Shown: positions 39,136 through 47,289, counted from the stretch's first letter. The stretch: DNA of 64,000 bases from Candidatus Leptofilum proximum (GCA_016710325.1 JADJXK010000001.1:2046001-2110000); one strand, 5' to 3'. Program-made: numbers and translations. Notes: a model not told the origin generated them from the letters alone.

Positions 39136-39404
39136 AGCAGCACAACTCCTTGCTTTTCGATCAACTTTGTGAAGCGATTGGGTGGGGTGAGGGAGACGAG
39201 GTCTAAAGGTGTTTCCAACTCTTCTTCCAATTTTGCTCCCAGCTTGTAGAAATCCCAGCCAGAAACGCCATCGCAAGCCAGGTCAATATCTCTAGCTTGG
39301 GCCGGATTGGTAACCGCGCTGCCAAACAAGATGAGCCGTGTGACGCCATAAGATTTTGCGATTTCGGTGATGCGGTTTAGTTTTTCCTGCGAAATTCCTA
39401 TCAT
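39132..39404 (-). CDS. MNT-type nucleotidyltransferase antitoxin
   Basis: The 90-residue protein is a minimal nucleotidyltransferase with the GS-x10-DxD motif (LILFGSAVTNPAQARDIDLAC, about residues 24-44). MntA-type antitoxins use it to adenylylate or otherwise modify the HEPN toxin's active-site tyrosine. The stop codon overlaps the toxin's GTG start by four bases, so the two are translated together in a fixed ratio. It has no membrane segment. The third acidic residue expected about 30-40 positions later may be Asp in LDLVSLTPP. Confidence 0.85.
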   Translation of the reverse strand: MIGISQEKLNRITEIAKSYGVTRLILFGSAVTNPAQARDIDLACDGVSGWDFYKLGAKLEEELETPLDLVSLTPPNRFTKLIEKQGVVLL

Positions 39405-39468
39405 AAGGTCACCATCAACATCGATGTTGGCAGTATAGCAGAGTCAAAGGAACTCCTCAAAGCAGAAT

Positions 39469-40842
39469 TTACAGATTGGCCTGGGTGCGGTGGAGGAAAC
39501 GGCCGTTCCCGCCCATACCCACAAACTCTCCATCTTGCACCACAATCTGGCCCCGGCTGAGCGTCGTTTGCGGCCAGCCTTGCAGGGTGAGACCCGCGTA
39601 CGGCGTCCAACCTGCCGTCTCGTGCAGCGTTTCGGGCGTGAGCGTTTTGGTCGCGTCCGGATCAAAAATCACCAGGTCGGCATCGTGCCCTACGGTGATT
39701 TCCCCTTTTTTGGTCAGCCCCATCAATTTAGCTGGATTGGTGCAGCATTGCGCCACCCACTGCGGCAGGCTGAGCCAGCCCTGGCGCACCCCCTCCGAGT
39801 AGAGTGCGGCAAAACGCATCTCAATCGAAGGTACGCCGCCAGGAATCTGGCTGTAGTTGTCCAGACCGGTTGCTTTTTCTTCGTAGGTGAACGGGCAGTG
39901 GTCGGTGGTGACAATTTGCAGTTCGTTGCGGCTGAGCGCCTGCCATAATGCCGCTTGGGCGGCGCTGTCGCGGATGGGCGGCGAGCAGACGGGCAGTGTG
40001 CCCTCCACGCCAGGCGCATCGTAGGCGGCCCAGGTGAGGAAGAGGTACTGAGGGCACGTCTCCCCGGTGACGGGCAGCCCTTGCTGCCGCGCCTGGGTTA
40101 TGCGGGCCACCGTCTCGCCGCAGGAGACGTGGAAGATGTGCACCGGCACGCCGACAAAAGTGGCAATGTCGATGATCCGCCCCGTGGCTTCGGCTTCCAG
40201 TAGAGCGGGGCGGCTGCGCGGGTGCCAGTGCGGGGTGGTGCGCCCGGCGGCCAGGTTCTGTTGGATCAGCTCGGTAATCACATCCCAATTTTCCGCATGC
40301 ACCACCGGGAGGCCGCTGACGTCGCGTACGGCCGTTAGCGCCCTCAACAGCTCGTCATCTCGCAAACGCAAGCCGTACGCCATGTACAGCTTGAAGCTGG
40401 TGCAGCCCGCGGCAAACGCCTCGGGCACCCGGTCCAATTTGGCCATGTCGTTGGGGCCGATGGTCATGTGCAGGCCGTAATCGATCACCACGTTTGGATC
40501 GGCCAGGGCGCGGCGTGCGGCAATCGCTTCGGCCATTGTTTCGTTGGGCTGAGTCTCCACAAAATCGACGATGGTGGTGGTGCCGCCAAAGGCCGCAGCG
40601 CGAGTGCCGCTGTAGAAGCTGTCTGTGGAGGTAAACTGGCCAATGGGCATTTGCAGATGAACGTGCATGTCCACCGCGCCAGGGGTCACCAGCTTGCCGG
40701 TGGCGTCGCGCATTTGCCTGCCATCCAGGTTCTGGCCGATGGCGGCGATTGTTTCGCCGTTGATGCCGATGTCTGCCGGGAAGGTGGATACGGCCGTCAC
40801 CACCGTCCCCCCCTTGATTACCAAATCGTACACGCCACGCAC
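39469..40842 (-). CDS. Dihydropyrimidinase/hydantoinase-type amidohydrolase
   Basis: The 457-residue protein is a cyclic amidohydrolase. Landmarks are YDLVIKGGTVVTA (small beta domain), PGAVDMHVHLQMP (metal HxH), GGTTTIVDFVETQ, the carboxylated-lysine segment GCTSFKLYMAYG, GLPVVHAENWD, the HIFHVSC strand with a metal His, and IVTTDHCPF (metal Asp). This set matches dihydropyrimidinase, hydantoinase and the related ureidase group, which open cyclic diamides and act in pyrimidine or hydantoin degradation. It is a cytosolic binuclear metal enzyme. No permease or carbamoylase is beside it. Allantoinase is the main alternative. Confidence 0.85.
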   Translation of the reverse strand: MRGVYDLVIKGGTVVTAVSTFPADIGINGETIAAIGQNLDGRQMRDATGKLVTPGAVDMHVHLQMPIGQFTSTDSFYSGTRAAAFGGTTTIVDFVETQPNETMAEAIAARRALADPNVVIDYGLHMTIGPNDMAKLDRVPEAFAAGCTSFKLYMAYGLRLRDDELLRALTAVRDVSGLPVVHAENWDVITELIQQNLAAGRTTPHWHPRSRPALLEAEATGRIIDIATFVGVPVHIFHVSCGETVARITQARQQGLPVTGETCPQYLFLTWAAYDAPGVEGTLPVCSPPIRDSAAQAALWQALSRNELQIVTTDHCPFTYEEKATGLDNYSQIPGGVPSIEMRFAALYSEGVRQGWLSLPQWVAQCCTNPAKLMGLTKKGEITVGHDADLVIFDPDATKTLTPETLHETAGWTPYAGLTLQGWPQTTLSRGQIVVQDGEFVGMGGNGRFLHRTQANL

Positions 40843-41012
40843 CTCCTGACATTGTGCTCAAACTGGCATGATTTTTATCATGAATACGGCAAATGTACGA
40901 ATACGGCCGTCCCAATCCATCGCCACATTTGTCAGACCGTTTATAATCCCCAGACCTCAAGATTGGACCATTTTTCAAGAATGGCCCACTCTAGAAACGT
41001 AGGAGCTAACTT

Positions 41013-41789
41013 ATGGAATGGTATATCTATCTGGCGGTGTTGGCCGCCGGATTTGGCGCAGGGTTTATCAATACTTTGGCGGGCAGCGGATCGCTCATCA
41101 CGCTGCCGCTGCTGATCTTCTTGGGCATTCCGGCTAACGTGGCCAATGGCACCAACCGGGTGGGGGTGCTGTTTCAAAACATCGTTTCCACCGAGAGTTT
41201 TCGTCGGCGGAAAGTGCTGGACGTGCGCGGCAGCCTGATTTTGTCGGCGCCTGCAATCTTAGGTTCGCTCATTGGCGCACAGATTGCGGTGGATCTAAAC
41301 GAAGAACTGATGGAGCAGGCAATTGGCGTGTTGATGGTCATCATGCTGTTGGTGATTGTGCTGCGTCCCAACCGGTGGCTGCAGGGTGAATTAGCGAAGA
41401 TGGAGCAACGGCCGTCTCTCTTTCAGCTCATTCTCTTCTTCTTTATTGGCATGTACGGTGGCTTTCTCCAGGCCGGCGTGGGCATTTTCCTGCTGGCGGG
41501 CCTGGTGTTGGGCATTGGCTATGACCTCGTGCGGGCCAATGCCGTGAAGGTGTTTATTATTCTTGCCTTCACCATCTCATCACTTATTGTTTTTATGATC
41601 AACGGCCAGGTATTGTGGGGGATGGGGCTGCTGCTGGCTGTCGGTAATTCGTTGGGCGCGTGGGCGGCGGCCCGCATGGCCGTCGAACGTGGCGCCAACT
41701 TTGTGCGCTGGCTGCTGATTGCCGTGGTGGCCGTTTCAGCCGCTGAATTGCTGGGCGTTTTTGAATGGATCGGCCAGCTGTTTCAGTAG
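41013..41789 (+). CDS. TSUP (TauE/SafE) family membrane exporter
   Basis: The 258-residue protein has about eight transmembrane helices and the duplicated TSUP signature: AAGFGAGFINTLAGSGSLITLPLLIFLGIPANVANGTNRVG in the first half and IGMYGGFLQAGVGIFLLAGLVLGIGYDLVRANAVKVF in the second. Members move sulfite, sulfoacetate, taurine-derived or other sulfur/organic anions across the membrane. It follows a 170-bp spacer containing AGATTGGACC words related to the hairpin at 12664 and stands alone, so the substrate cannot be inferred. AGGAG precedes ATG 41013 by about eight bases. Confidence 0.88.
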   Translation: MEWYIYLAVLAAGFGAGFINTLAGSGSLITLPLLIFLGIPANVANGTNRVGVLFQNIVSTESFRRRKVLDVRGSLILSAPAILGSLIGAQIAVDLNEELMEQAIGVLMVIMLLVIVLRPNRWLQGELAKMEQRPSLFQLILFFFIGMYGGFLQAGVGIFLLAGLVLGIGYDLVRANAVKVFIILAFTISSLIVFMINGQVLWGMGLLLAVGNSLGAWAAARMAVERGANFVRWLLIAVVAVSAAELLGVFEWIGQLFQ

Positions 41790-41899
41790 TGCCAGATAAA
41801 TTGGGGGCCGAAACAAAAACCTGGTAGCGTGAGGCTGCTTCCCGAAGAATACAAAACTCACTAAACCACCCTGTTTACATAACCTTGTCAAATAGAAGA

Positions 41900-42121
41900 C
41901 AAAAAAACCGCTCCCTTTTTGCAAAGGAAGCGGTCTTGTTGTTTGCTCATGCACCAGGAGGGGTGTGCATCGAGCAGTCCAGCTGTTGCCAAAGACCTAA
42001 GGAGGAGGGTGGCTTTCGCCGACGGCATTGCTGTAGCCCGATTAGCTTGTTCCAGTCGCGTTTCTCTCGTGCCAGTTTGGGGGAGGAGTTCTTTCCTTAG
42101 GCCTCAAAACTAACCGAGCAT
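41900..42121 (-). ncRNA. Candidate structured small RNA (about 220 nt) with C-rich loops
   Basis: No protein gene explains 41790-42210. On the minus strand a good sigma-70-type promoter (42128-42156) is followed by a 220-base transcript ending in an intrinsic terminator (12-bp stem 41907-41934 and U7). Within it GGCCTAAGGA (42093-42102 region) pairs with TCCTTAGGTC over 10 bp, enclosing about 90 nt. A hairpin TGCTCGATGCAC with GTGCATGAGCA presents ACCCCUCCU in its loop. CCUCC-type words occur three times, so the RNA could pair with Shine-Dalgarno sequences. A 6S-like RNA is an alternative. I could not match a known family. Confidence 0.6.
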
Positions 42122-42127
42122 ATCTAT

Positions 42128-42156
42128 ATTCTACACTATGTTTATCCGTCTGTCAC
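42128..42156 (-). promoter_or_regulatory. Minus-strand promoter of the candidate small RNA
   Basis: Read on the minus strand, GTGACA (42151-42156) and TAGAAT (42128-42133) are 17 bp apart, each one base from consensus. The start would be at about 42121, with no protein start codon following in a useful frame. Confidence 0.65.
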
Positions 42157-42210
42157 CCCCTCTCATCTCATTTTCACAGTATAGTACTATTTTTTGCGGT
42201 TCTCTGCGTT

Positions 42211-42897
42211 TTACTCGACTGATCTCGCAAAAAATTCGATAGCTAAGTGAATTTCTTCACTAACGTTGGCTACTCCTGGCGCATCAGGAATTTGCAAGGA
42301 AAAATCGGCACGTGAAAGTTGGGCTGAAGCCGAGCCGGTGAGCTGGGTACGGCCGTTTGCCGTCACAGCGGCTGTAAAAGTAATAGGGTAGGTTACTTCC
42401 CGAATGGTGAGATCGCCTTGAATTTCCAGGTTCACCGGATGGTCGAGTGTAATCTCGCCCGGCAGCCCCGAAATCTGGCGCGGCGTAAACGTGATCAGTT
42501 CGTATGCTTCGGTTTGCAGGATGAAGTTTTGGATGGCGTTGTTGCGAAACTCATTGTCGGTGAGCAGGGTGCGGGCGTTTATGAGAATTGGGCCAATTTG
42601 TGAGGCGGCTGGGTCTGCAAAATCAACGGCGATTTGCCCGGCTACTGTGCGGCTTTGCCCCACAACGGTGGTAGGCAGACCGCGCAGCGTTTCTTCTAGT
42701 GTGAAGGTAACCAGCGACTCGGCCGGAACGATTTCAAAAATAGTGTATTGGCTGTCATGGGGGAGTGTGATGGGAACGGCCGTTAATGGCGCGGTTGGGG
42801 TTTGGGCAGGTTGTAAAAACAGAACCCAGACAACGCCGATGAGCACGGCGCCAGCCACCATCACAGCAATTCCACCAACCAATGTTTTATCTTTCAT
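42211..42897 (-). CDS. Membrane-anchored YceI-family protein
   Basis: The 228-residue protein has an N-terminal membrane helix (about 7-28) and a YceI lipocalin-like domain (about 45-228). Family landmarks are YTIFEIVPAESLVTFTLEE, the VGQSRTVAGQIAVDF strand, the RNNAIQNFILQTEAYELITFTPRQI block (equivalent to R-x-x-H-L-x-x-x-x-F in the family, here with Asn-Phe) and the LTIREVTYPITFTAAV strands. YceI proteins bind isoprenoid or amphiphilic ligands outside the cell membrane. It stands alone, facing away from the ATP-grasp gene. The 266-bp divergent spacer contains one ACGGCCGT. Confidence 0.85.
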   Translation of the reverse strand: MKDKTLVGGIAVMVAGAVLIGVVWVLFLQPAQTPTAPLTAVPITLPHDSQYTIFEIVPAESLVTFTLEETLRGLPTTVVGQSRTVAGQIAVDFADPAASQIGPILINARTLLTDNEFRNNAIQNFILQTEAYELITFTPRQISGLPGEITLDHPVNLEIQGDLTIREVTYPITFTAAVTANGRTQLTGSASAQLSRADFSLQIPDAPGVANVSEEIHLAIEFFARSVE

Positions 42898-43087
42898 GAA
42901 TGTGAGTATCCTTGTTGAACCGATTTAGATTTACCTTAATTCTAGGTCCATTGCCAGGCTAGTTCAAATGAGGTGATAGTGAGATGGAGACGGCCGTTTC
43001 TCCTCAATAATAAATATCCCCTGCATATAGACAGCCTATTTTAATTCCTTTATACTGTGCGCATTATTTAAATACGTTGGCATAGGA

Positions 43088-43125
43088 CCCCATTTTTGCT
43101 TGAGGCTAAAATGGGGTTTTATAAT
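43088..43125 (+). promoter_or_regulatory. Hairpin with T-run and overlapping TATAAT in the leader of the ATP-grasp gene
   Basis: CCCCATTTT (43089-43097) pairs with AAAATGGGG (43108-43116 region), followed by TTTTAT, an intrinsic-terminator shape. The same bases include TATAAT (43120-43125) with TTGCTT 18 bp upstream. It could be an attenuator for a transcript starting further upstream, or simply the gene's own promoter. Confidence 0.5.
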
Positions 43126-43163
43126 GGCACAATCACACAAGTTTGTGAGAAGGAAAGAAAAAA

Positions 43164-44222
43164 ATGCGTGTTGCCTTACTGGCCAATCTGAAAAAAAATG
43201 CTCCCCATTGGCCCGGCATTTCGCCAGACCACTGGGACGATCTGGATAGCGAAGCAACCATCGAAGCGATCATGGCTGCCTTAAGGACCAACGGCCACGA
43301 TGTAACGTTTTTAGAGGGCAATGCCGAACTGCCCCAAAAGCTCTCCAAACTGCGGCCCGATCTTTGTTTTAATATTTGCGAAGGCCACGTTGGCGATTCG
43401 CGTGAGTCACATGTCCCGGCTCTGCTGGAAATGCTGCGGCTGCCCTATACCGGTTCGCAGGTGCTAACCCTGGCGCTAACACTGGACAAGCCAATGACCA
43501 AGCGCATCCTCACCTATCACGACCTGCCAACGCCCGCTTTCCAGGTGTTTGAGCGTGTCAACGAGCCGCTGGACCCGCAAATGCGCTTCCCGATTTTTGT
43601 CAAGCCCAGCCGTGAAGGTACGGGTATGGGCGTCAGCAGCGAGTCGATTGTGCAGGATGAGGCCCAACTGCGTGTGCAGCTGCGCCGCCTGTTTGACCGG
43701 TATGACCAGCCGGTGCTGGCCGAACAGTTCATCGACGGCCGTGAGATCACCGTTGGCGTGGTGGGCAACCTGACAACCCCGGTGGCCTGGCGTCTGCCAG
43801 ACGACGAAGATGCGCCGCGGCTCTCTCGTGGGCTGCACTTTTTGCCGCCGCTGGAAGTAGACATGAGCCGCTACCCGGAAGAGGAAGCTGGCGTCTATAC
43901 CAGCCGGATCAAAACTGAGTTGGCCCACGATTTTCACTACTTCTGCCCGGCGCCGCTGACTGCTGAGCAGCTGGAAGATTTGAACTGGCTTACAGCTGCT
44001 ACCTTCCGCGTGACCGGCTGCCTGGACGTAGCCCGCGTTGATTTCCGCTTTGATGCCAACGATAACAATAAACCTTACATCTTGGAGATCAATCCCCTGC
44101 CAGGATTGAATCCCGACTATTCAGATTTATGCATTGAGGCTAAGGCGGTGGGCTGGACATACGAGCAGCTGGTGAACCAGATTTTGAACGAGGCGGCGGA
44201 CCGGTACGGGCTGGGGAGTTAG
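43164..44222 (+). CDS. D-alanine-D-alanine ligase-like ATP-grasp enzyme
   Basis: The 352-residue protein has the three ATP-grasp subdomains of Ddl enzymes: an N-terminal domain with PDLCFNICEGHVGDSRESHVPALLE and the LPYTGSQVLTLALTLDKPMTK substrate loop, a central ATP-binding lobe with FPIFVKPSREGTGMGVSSES and LAEQFIDGREITVGVVG, and the C-terminal metal/catalytic lobe ending DVARVDFRFD and YILEINPLPGL. It should join two amino acids (D-Ala dipeptide for peptidoglycan in true Ddl) or a related pair. The GVSS in place of GSSVGV shifts the glycine loop, so the exact substrate is uncertain. GAAGGAAAG precedes ATG 43164. Confidence 0.85.
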   Translation: MRVALLANLKKNAPHWPGISPDHWDDLDSEATIEAIMAALRTNGHDVTFLEGNAELPQKLSKLRPDLCFNICEGHVGDSRESHVPALLEMLRLPYTGSQVLTLALTLDKPMTKRILTYHDLPTPAFQVFERVNEPLDPQMRFPIFVKPSREGTGMGVSSESIVQDEAQLRVQLRRLFDRYDQPVLAEQFIDGREITVGVVGNLTTPVAWRLPDDEDAPRLSRGLHFLPPLEVDMSRYPEEEAGVYTSRIKTELAHDFHYFCPAPLTAEQLEDLNWLTAATFRVTGCLDVARVDFRFDANDNNKPYILEINPLPGLNPDYSDLCIEAKAVGWTYEQLVNQILNEAADRYGLGS

Positions 44223-44228
44223 GGGGAA

Positions 44229-44272
44229 GTAATTGGGTAATTGGTAGAAAAATTACTCAATTACCCAATTAC
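44229..44272. terminator. Shared hairpin of the TAATTGGG family between convergent genes
   Basis: GTAATTGGGTAATTG (44229-44243) is perfectly complementary to 44258-44272. It lies between the stops of the plus-strand ATP-grasp gene and the minus-strand Crp gene and can fold in either direction, so it probably ends both transcripts. Confidence 0.75.
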
Positions 44273-44285
44273 TCAATGACCAACT

Positions 44286-45029
44286 TTATGCCGTGACTTC
44301 GGCGCGTAAGGCATCGGCATCAAGGATCGTGATACGGCCGTTTTCAAACCAGATCAGCCCACGTTCCCGGAAGTCGCGCAGGATCTTGTTGGTGCTTTCC
44401 CGCGTGGCGCCAACGAGGCTGGCCAGATTGGCCTGGGTCAGAGTCATGTCGATGATGACGTTGTTGGCTTCGAGACGGCCGTAATCCTGAGCCAGTTCCA
44501 ACAGCTTGCGCGCCAGCCGCTGCGACACTGGCAGCGAGGCCAGGCTGTCCATCTGCCGCGTGTTGTAGCGCACCCGGTGGGTCATCTCCTTCAGGAAGTT
44601 GAGCGCTAGCTGGGGTATGCGCTGCATGTGGTAGCGGAAGCTTTCGCGGCTGACGGTGTACAGCACGGTTTCATCCAGGGCAACGGCCGTTGCCGAGCGA
44701 GGCAGCCCATCAATCACCGCCAGTTCGCCAAACATATCGCCGGGGCGGCCAAACAAAATCACCGATGTTTCCGTGCCGTCCAGCCCGTTCACAAAAATGC
44801 GAACCTGCCCCGAACGCACCAGGTACAACATCTGCCCCAGATCCCCCTCGCGAAAGATGATCTCTCCCTGGCCAAACCGACGTGTCTGTACGTCCTTGGA
44901 TATAGCTTCCAACTGCTGCACTGAAAGCGACTGAAACAGGGGACTTTCTTCTAAAAACTGGACCATTTTCATTGTTCGTCCCTCCACTCGGGCTGATACC
45001 AGGGGCGGATAAGTTGGTTGTAAGCTCAT
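44286..45029 (-). CDS. Crp/Fnr-family transcriptional regulator
   Basis: The 247-residue protein has a cNMP-binding beta-barrel (about 30-140; GEIIFREGDLGQMLYLVRSGQV, FGELAVIDGLPRSATAVAL), a long dimerisation helix, and a C-terminal HTH (about 195-230). The recognition helix TRESTNKILRDF retains the Arg-Glu pair that contacts TGTGA half-sites in E. coli CRP (SRETVGRIL). It lacks the Fnr cysteine cluster. GGGAGGA precedes ATG 45029. Two CRP-type boxes lie 0.9-1 kb away before the respiratory operon, and a DUF3307 gene is between. Regulation of that operon by this protein is a plausible inference. The effector may be cAMP or another ligand. Confidence 0.9.
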   Translation of the reverse strand: MSLQPTYPPLVSARVEGRTMKMVQFLEESPLFQSLSVQQLEAISKDVQTRRFGQGEIIFREGDLGQMLYLVRSGQVRIFVNGLDGTETSVILFGRPGDMFGELAVIDGLPRSATAVALDETVLYTVSRESFRYHMQRIPQLALNFLKEMTHRVRYNTRQMDSLASLPVSQRLARKLLELAQDYGRLEANNVIIDMTLTQANLASLVGATRESTNKILRDFRERGLIWFENGRITILDADALRAEVTA

Positions 45030-45118
45030 TTTGGTCCTCCCGAAAAGAGAGTAAGCGGCTGGCCGTTCATAAAATATTGCCGCCAGTCGGTTTCATTTCT
45101 GATTACAGGTTGCGCGGA

Positions 45119-45808
45119 TTAAACCAGGCGCAGCAGCAGGCCCACAAGTACGGCCAACGTCACGCTGGCCAGCAGTTCTGCCAGGTAAACCGGGGCGCGT
45201 TCTTCACTGGTTGCTTGCGGCCATTCCACGAGCAGCCGGGGCAAAATAACCATTGGCACCAGGTAATACTGGCCCACCGCCACAAAGGTCGTGATCAACA
45301 GTCGCTCCAGGATGCCAAGATATTTGCTGGAATCGCCAAACTGAGGCGCAGAGCCCTGGACCAGGCCGTAGGCGGTAAATTTCACCAGCACCCAGGCGGG
45401 CATAGTGACAAAGGCGTAACCCAGCAGGTAGATGAGCAGCCAATCACTTTGCAGCACAGCCAGGCTGCTTTGTACCACGACGCCCAAATCCAGGTAGCCA
45501 CCACCAGCCAGGGCCAGGGTGATGACAACGCCATGTGCCAACTGATCAAGCGCAAAGCGGGCCAGTTCTGGGATGGGCAGCTTGACCCGCAGCTGAATGG
45601 CATCAATGACGAAGTGGGCCACCCCGATGACCAACACCCACGGCCACCAGCCCGAATTGAAGGGCAAAATGAAGAGCCAGGTAACAGCCAGGACAACCAG
45701 GCAGTGCACGATGACACCACTTAGCGCCCGGCTTTTCCAGGCTGCCAGGCTGTTCCATTGCAAGATGTAGTCCCCGACTAAGTGAGCTAAAAACATGGCA
45801 ATAATCAT
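45119..45808 (-). CDS. DUF3307-family membrane protein
   Basis: The 229-residue protein has about six hydrophobic helices and the DUF3307 opening MFLAHLVGDYILQWNSLAAWKSR followed by a helix with HFVIDAIQLR. The family occurs in many bacteria as an inner-membrane protein of unknown function, sometimes near DNA-binding or phage-related genes. Conserved His and Asp residues within the first and third helices might bind a metal. It lies upstream of the Crp-like gene on the same strand, 90 bases away, with a common orientation. Confidence 0.8.
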   Translation of the reverse strand: MIIAMFLAHLVGDYILQWNSLAAWKSRALSGVIVHCLVVLAVTWLFILPFNSGWWPWVLVIGVAHFVIDAIQLRVKLPIPELARFALDQLAHGVVITLALAGGGYLDLGVVVQSSLAVLQSDWLLIYLLGYAFVTMPAWVLVKFTAYGLVQGSAPQFGDSSKYLGILERLLITTFVAVGQYYLVPMVILPRLLVEWPQATSEERAPVYLAELLASVTLAVLVGLLLRLV

Positions 45809-45925
45809 GTGCTACCTCCCGAATACAAGAATCATAATCGAATAGTTCTGGAAGAATGTTTGTGGGTTGACACTGCGCCCGTTTAGTTTTCTACGTATAC
45901 CATAAAGGAATGGGGAAAGCTGCGC

Positions 45926-45941
45926 TGTGAGATATTTCACA
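45926..45941. promoter_or_regulatory. CRP-type box, perfect consensus
   Basis: TGTGA-GATATT-TCACA is an exact TGTGA-N6-TCACA palindrome in the spacer before the Rrf2/oxidase operon. It is 147 bases from the Rrf2 start codon. A Crp/Fnr gene with a matching recognition helix lies next door. Confidence 0.75.
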
Positions 45942-45987
45942 CGAGACAAAAACGGCCGGTTTGGGATGTCAATTGTCATCTTAACAT

Positions 45988-46003
45988 TGTGACAAATGTC
46001 ACT
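45988..46003. promoter_or_regulatory. CRP-type box, 9 of 10 consensus positions
   Basis: TGTGA-CAAATG-TCACT lies 62 bp downstream of the perfect box (centre to centre), about six helical turns, so both could be bound on one DNA face. Within it GTGACA-AA-TGTCAC is a perfect palindrome. Confidence 0.7.
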
Positions 46004-46072
46004 ATCAGTTGGTTAGTGTGTCGGGTAAATTCAGGCCATCGCTGATGTGGAGTTTTTAGGTCAACAATATCT

Positions 46073-46582
46073 ATGTTTCAAGTAAGTCGACGGGTGGATT
46101 ACGCGGTAAGAATCATGATTGAGCTGGGCATGCAGCCCAAAGGCTCCTTCATGCCGGCCCGGCGTGTTTCGGCACGTACGGCCGTTCCCAAAGCGTTTCT
46201 CCACAAAATTACCGTTGACCTGGTTCGCACCGGCCTCGTTATGACTCAAACCGGGCCGACAGGTGGGCTGGCACTGCAAAAGGAGTGCCGCGAGATTACC
46301 TTGCTGCACATTGTTGAGGCCATCGAAGGTCCCGTTTGCTTGAACATTTGTTTGCTTCGACCTCAGGAGTGCAGCCGAGACCGAATTTGCCCAGGGCATG
46401 ATGTGTGGCACCGCTTGCAAAGGCTTATTAACGAAGAGTTGCAAAACGCCAACCTGGCTAATCTGGTTGACGAAGCCAACCGTCTCAAGAAAAACCCGCG
46501 CCCAGGTAACGACAATTTTCCTTACCTTTATCCAGTTCGTGATGGGGTAAAGGACGATATTGTTATTGAGGAGAATGCCTAG
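46073..46582 (+). CDS. Rrf2-family iron-sulfur-type transcriptional regulator
   Basis: The 169-residue protein opens with the Rrf2 helix-turn-helix (MFQVSRRVDYAVRIMIELGM, then ARRVSARTAVPKAFLHKITVDLVRTGLV, and the wing GPTGGLAL). The effector region has cysteines CLNIC-LLRPQE-C-SRDRI-C-PGHDVW, close to the C-x6-C-x5-C ligand pattern of IscR/NsrR proteins, so it may hold an iron-sulfur cluster that senses nitric oxide, oxygen or iron status. As first gene before SCO, PCuAC and oxidase genes, two bases from the next ATG, it probably controls respiration. Upstream are two CRP-type boxes. The ribosome site is weak. Confidence 0.88.
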   Translation: MFQVSRRVDYAVRIMIELGMQPKGSFMPARRVSARTAVPKAFLHKITVDLVRTGLVMTQTGPTGGLALQKECREITLLHIVEAIEGPVCLNICLLRPQECSRDRICPGHDVWHRLQRLINEELQNANLANLVDEANRLKKNPRPGNDNFPYLYPVRDGVKDDIVIEENA

Positions 46583-46584
46583 CC

Positions 46585-47289
46585 ATGGCCGCTACTGTTT
46601 CTTCCCTTGAGAAACCGCGTTCCTCATCGGGCATGTTGATCTGGAAGTTGTTTTTTGGGTTGTTTACCGTAATGGGTGCAGGCGTTGTCTGGTTTTCTAC
46701 GGCGCGCCCCATTTTGGTCCTGCCACGCATCACCCTGGCGCCTGGGTTTTACCTGACCGATCAAAATGGCGAAACGTTTACCAGCGAAGCGCTGCGCGGC
46801 CAGATTGCCCTCTACAACTTTACTTACACCAACTGTGAGGCCCCGTGCGAGCAAACCAGCCAGGTAATGGCTGAGGTGCAAACGCGCCTGCCTGAAGTCG
46901 GAGCGTCTGTGCCGCTTAAGTTGGTGACTTTTTCAATCGATCCGGCGCGTGATGATCCGGCCCAACTCTTTGCATTTGCTGCGAAGATGGGTGCTGATCC
47001 GGCCGTGTGGCATCTGGCAACCGGGGGCGCACCGCAGCTGAAGTCGGTAATAGGTGGTGGGTTTAGCGTTTATTACCAGGAAGCGGAAAACGGCGATTTC
47101 AAGCTGGACCCCGCTCTTTTCCTGGTGGATGGCAGCGGTGTTATCCGGGCCGAGTACCGCTCCGACACGCCCGATATTGACATTATTATGCGTGATTTTG
47201 GACTGTTGGCGGCCGAAGTTGAGAACAGTGAGGGTATCTACCGGTTTGCTTATGAAGCTGCTCATCTTTTTTCCTGTTACCCTCGTTAA
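46585..47289 (+). CDS. SCO1/SenC-family protein lacking the conserved copper-ligand histidine
   Basis: The 234-residue protein has an N-terminal membrane anchor (about 15-37) and a thioredoxin-like SCO domain. The Cys pair is present (NFTYTNCEAPCEQTSQVM, about residues 78-95). The segment that normally carries the copper-binding His before the strand L-V-D reads NGDFKLDPALFLVDGSG, with no His. It is therefore more likely to be a thiol-disulfide reductase for the CuA site than a copper carrier. The second SCO gene directly downstream keeps the His. It begins two bases after the Rrf2 stop and is 11 bases before the next gene. Confidence 0.82.
   Translation: MAATVSSLEKPRSSSGMLIWKLFFGLFTVMGAGVVWFSTARPILVLPRITLAPGFYLTDQNGETFTSEALRGQIALYNFTYTNCEAPCEQTSQVMAEVQTRLPEVGASVPLKLVTFSIDPARDDPAQLFAFAAKMGADPAVWHLATGGAPQLKSVIGGGFSVYYQEAENGDFKLDPALFLVDGSGVIRAEYRSDTPDIDIIMRDFGLLAAEVENSEGIYRFAYEAAHLFSCYPR

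Noticed and set aside
41790..42210. Small protein-coding frames in the spacer between the TSUP and YceI genes
   Set aside because: Two short plus-strand frames lack ribosome sites and conserved features, while promoter, folding and terminator signals on the minus strand indicate an RNA.
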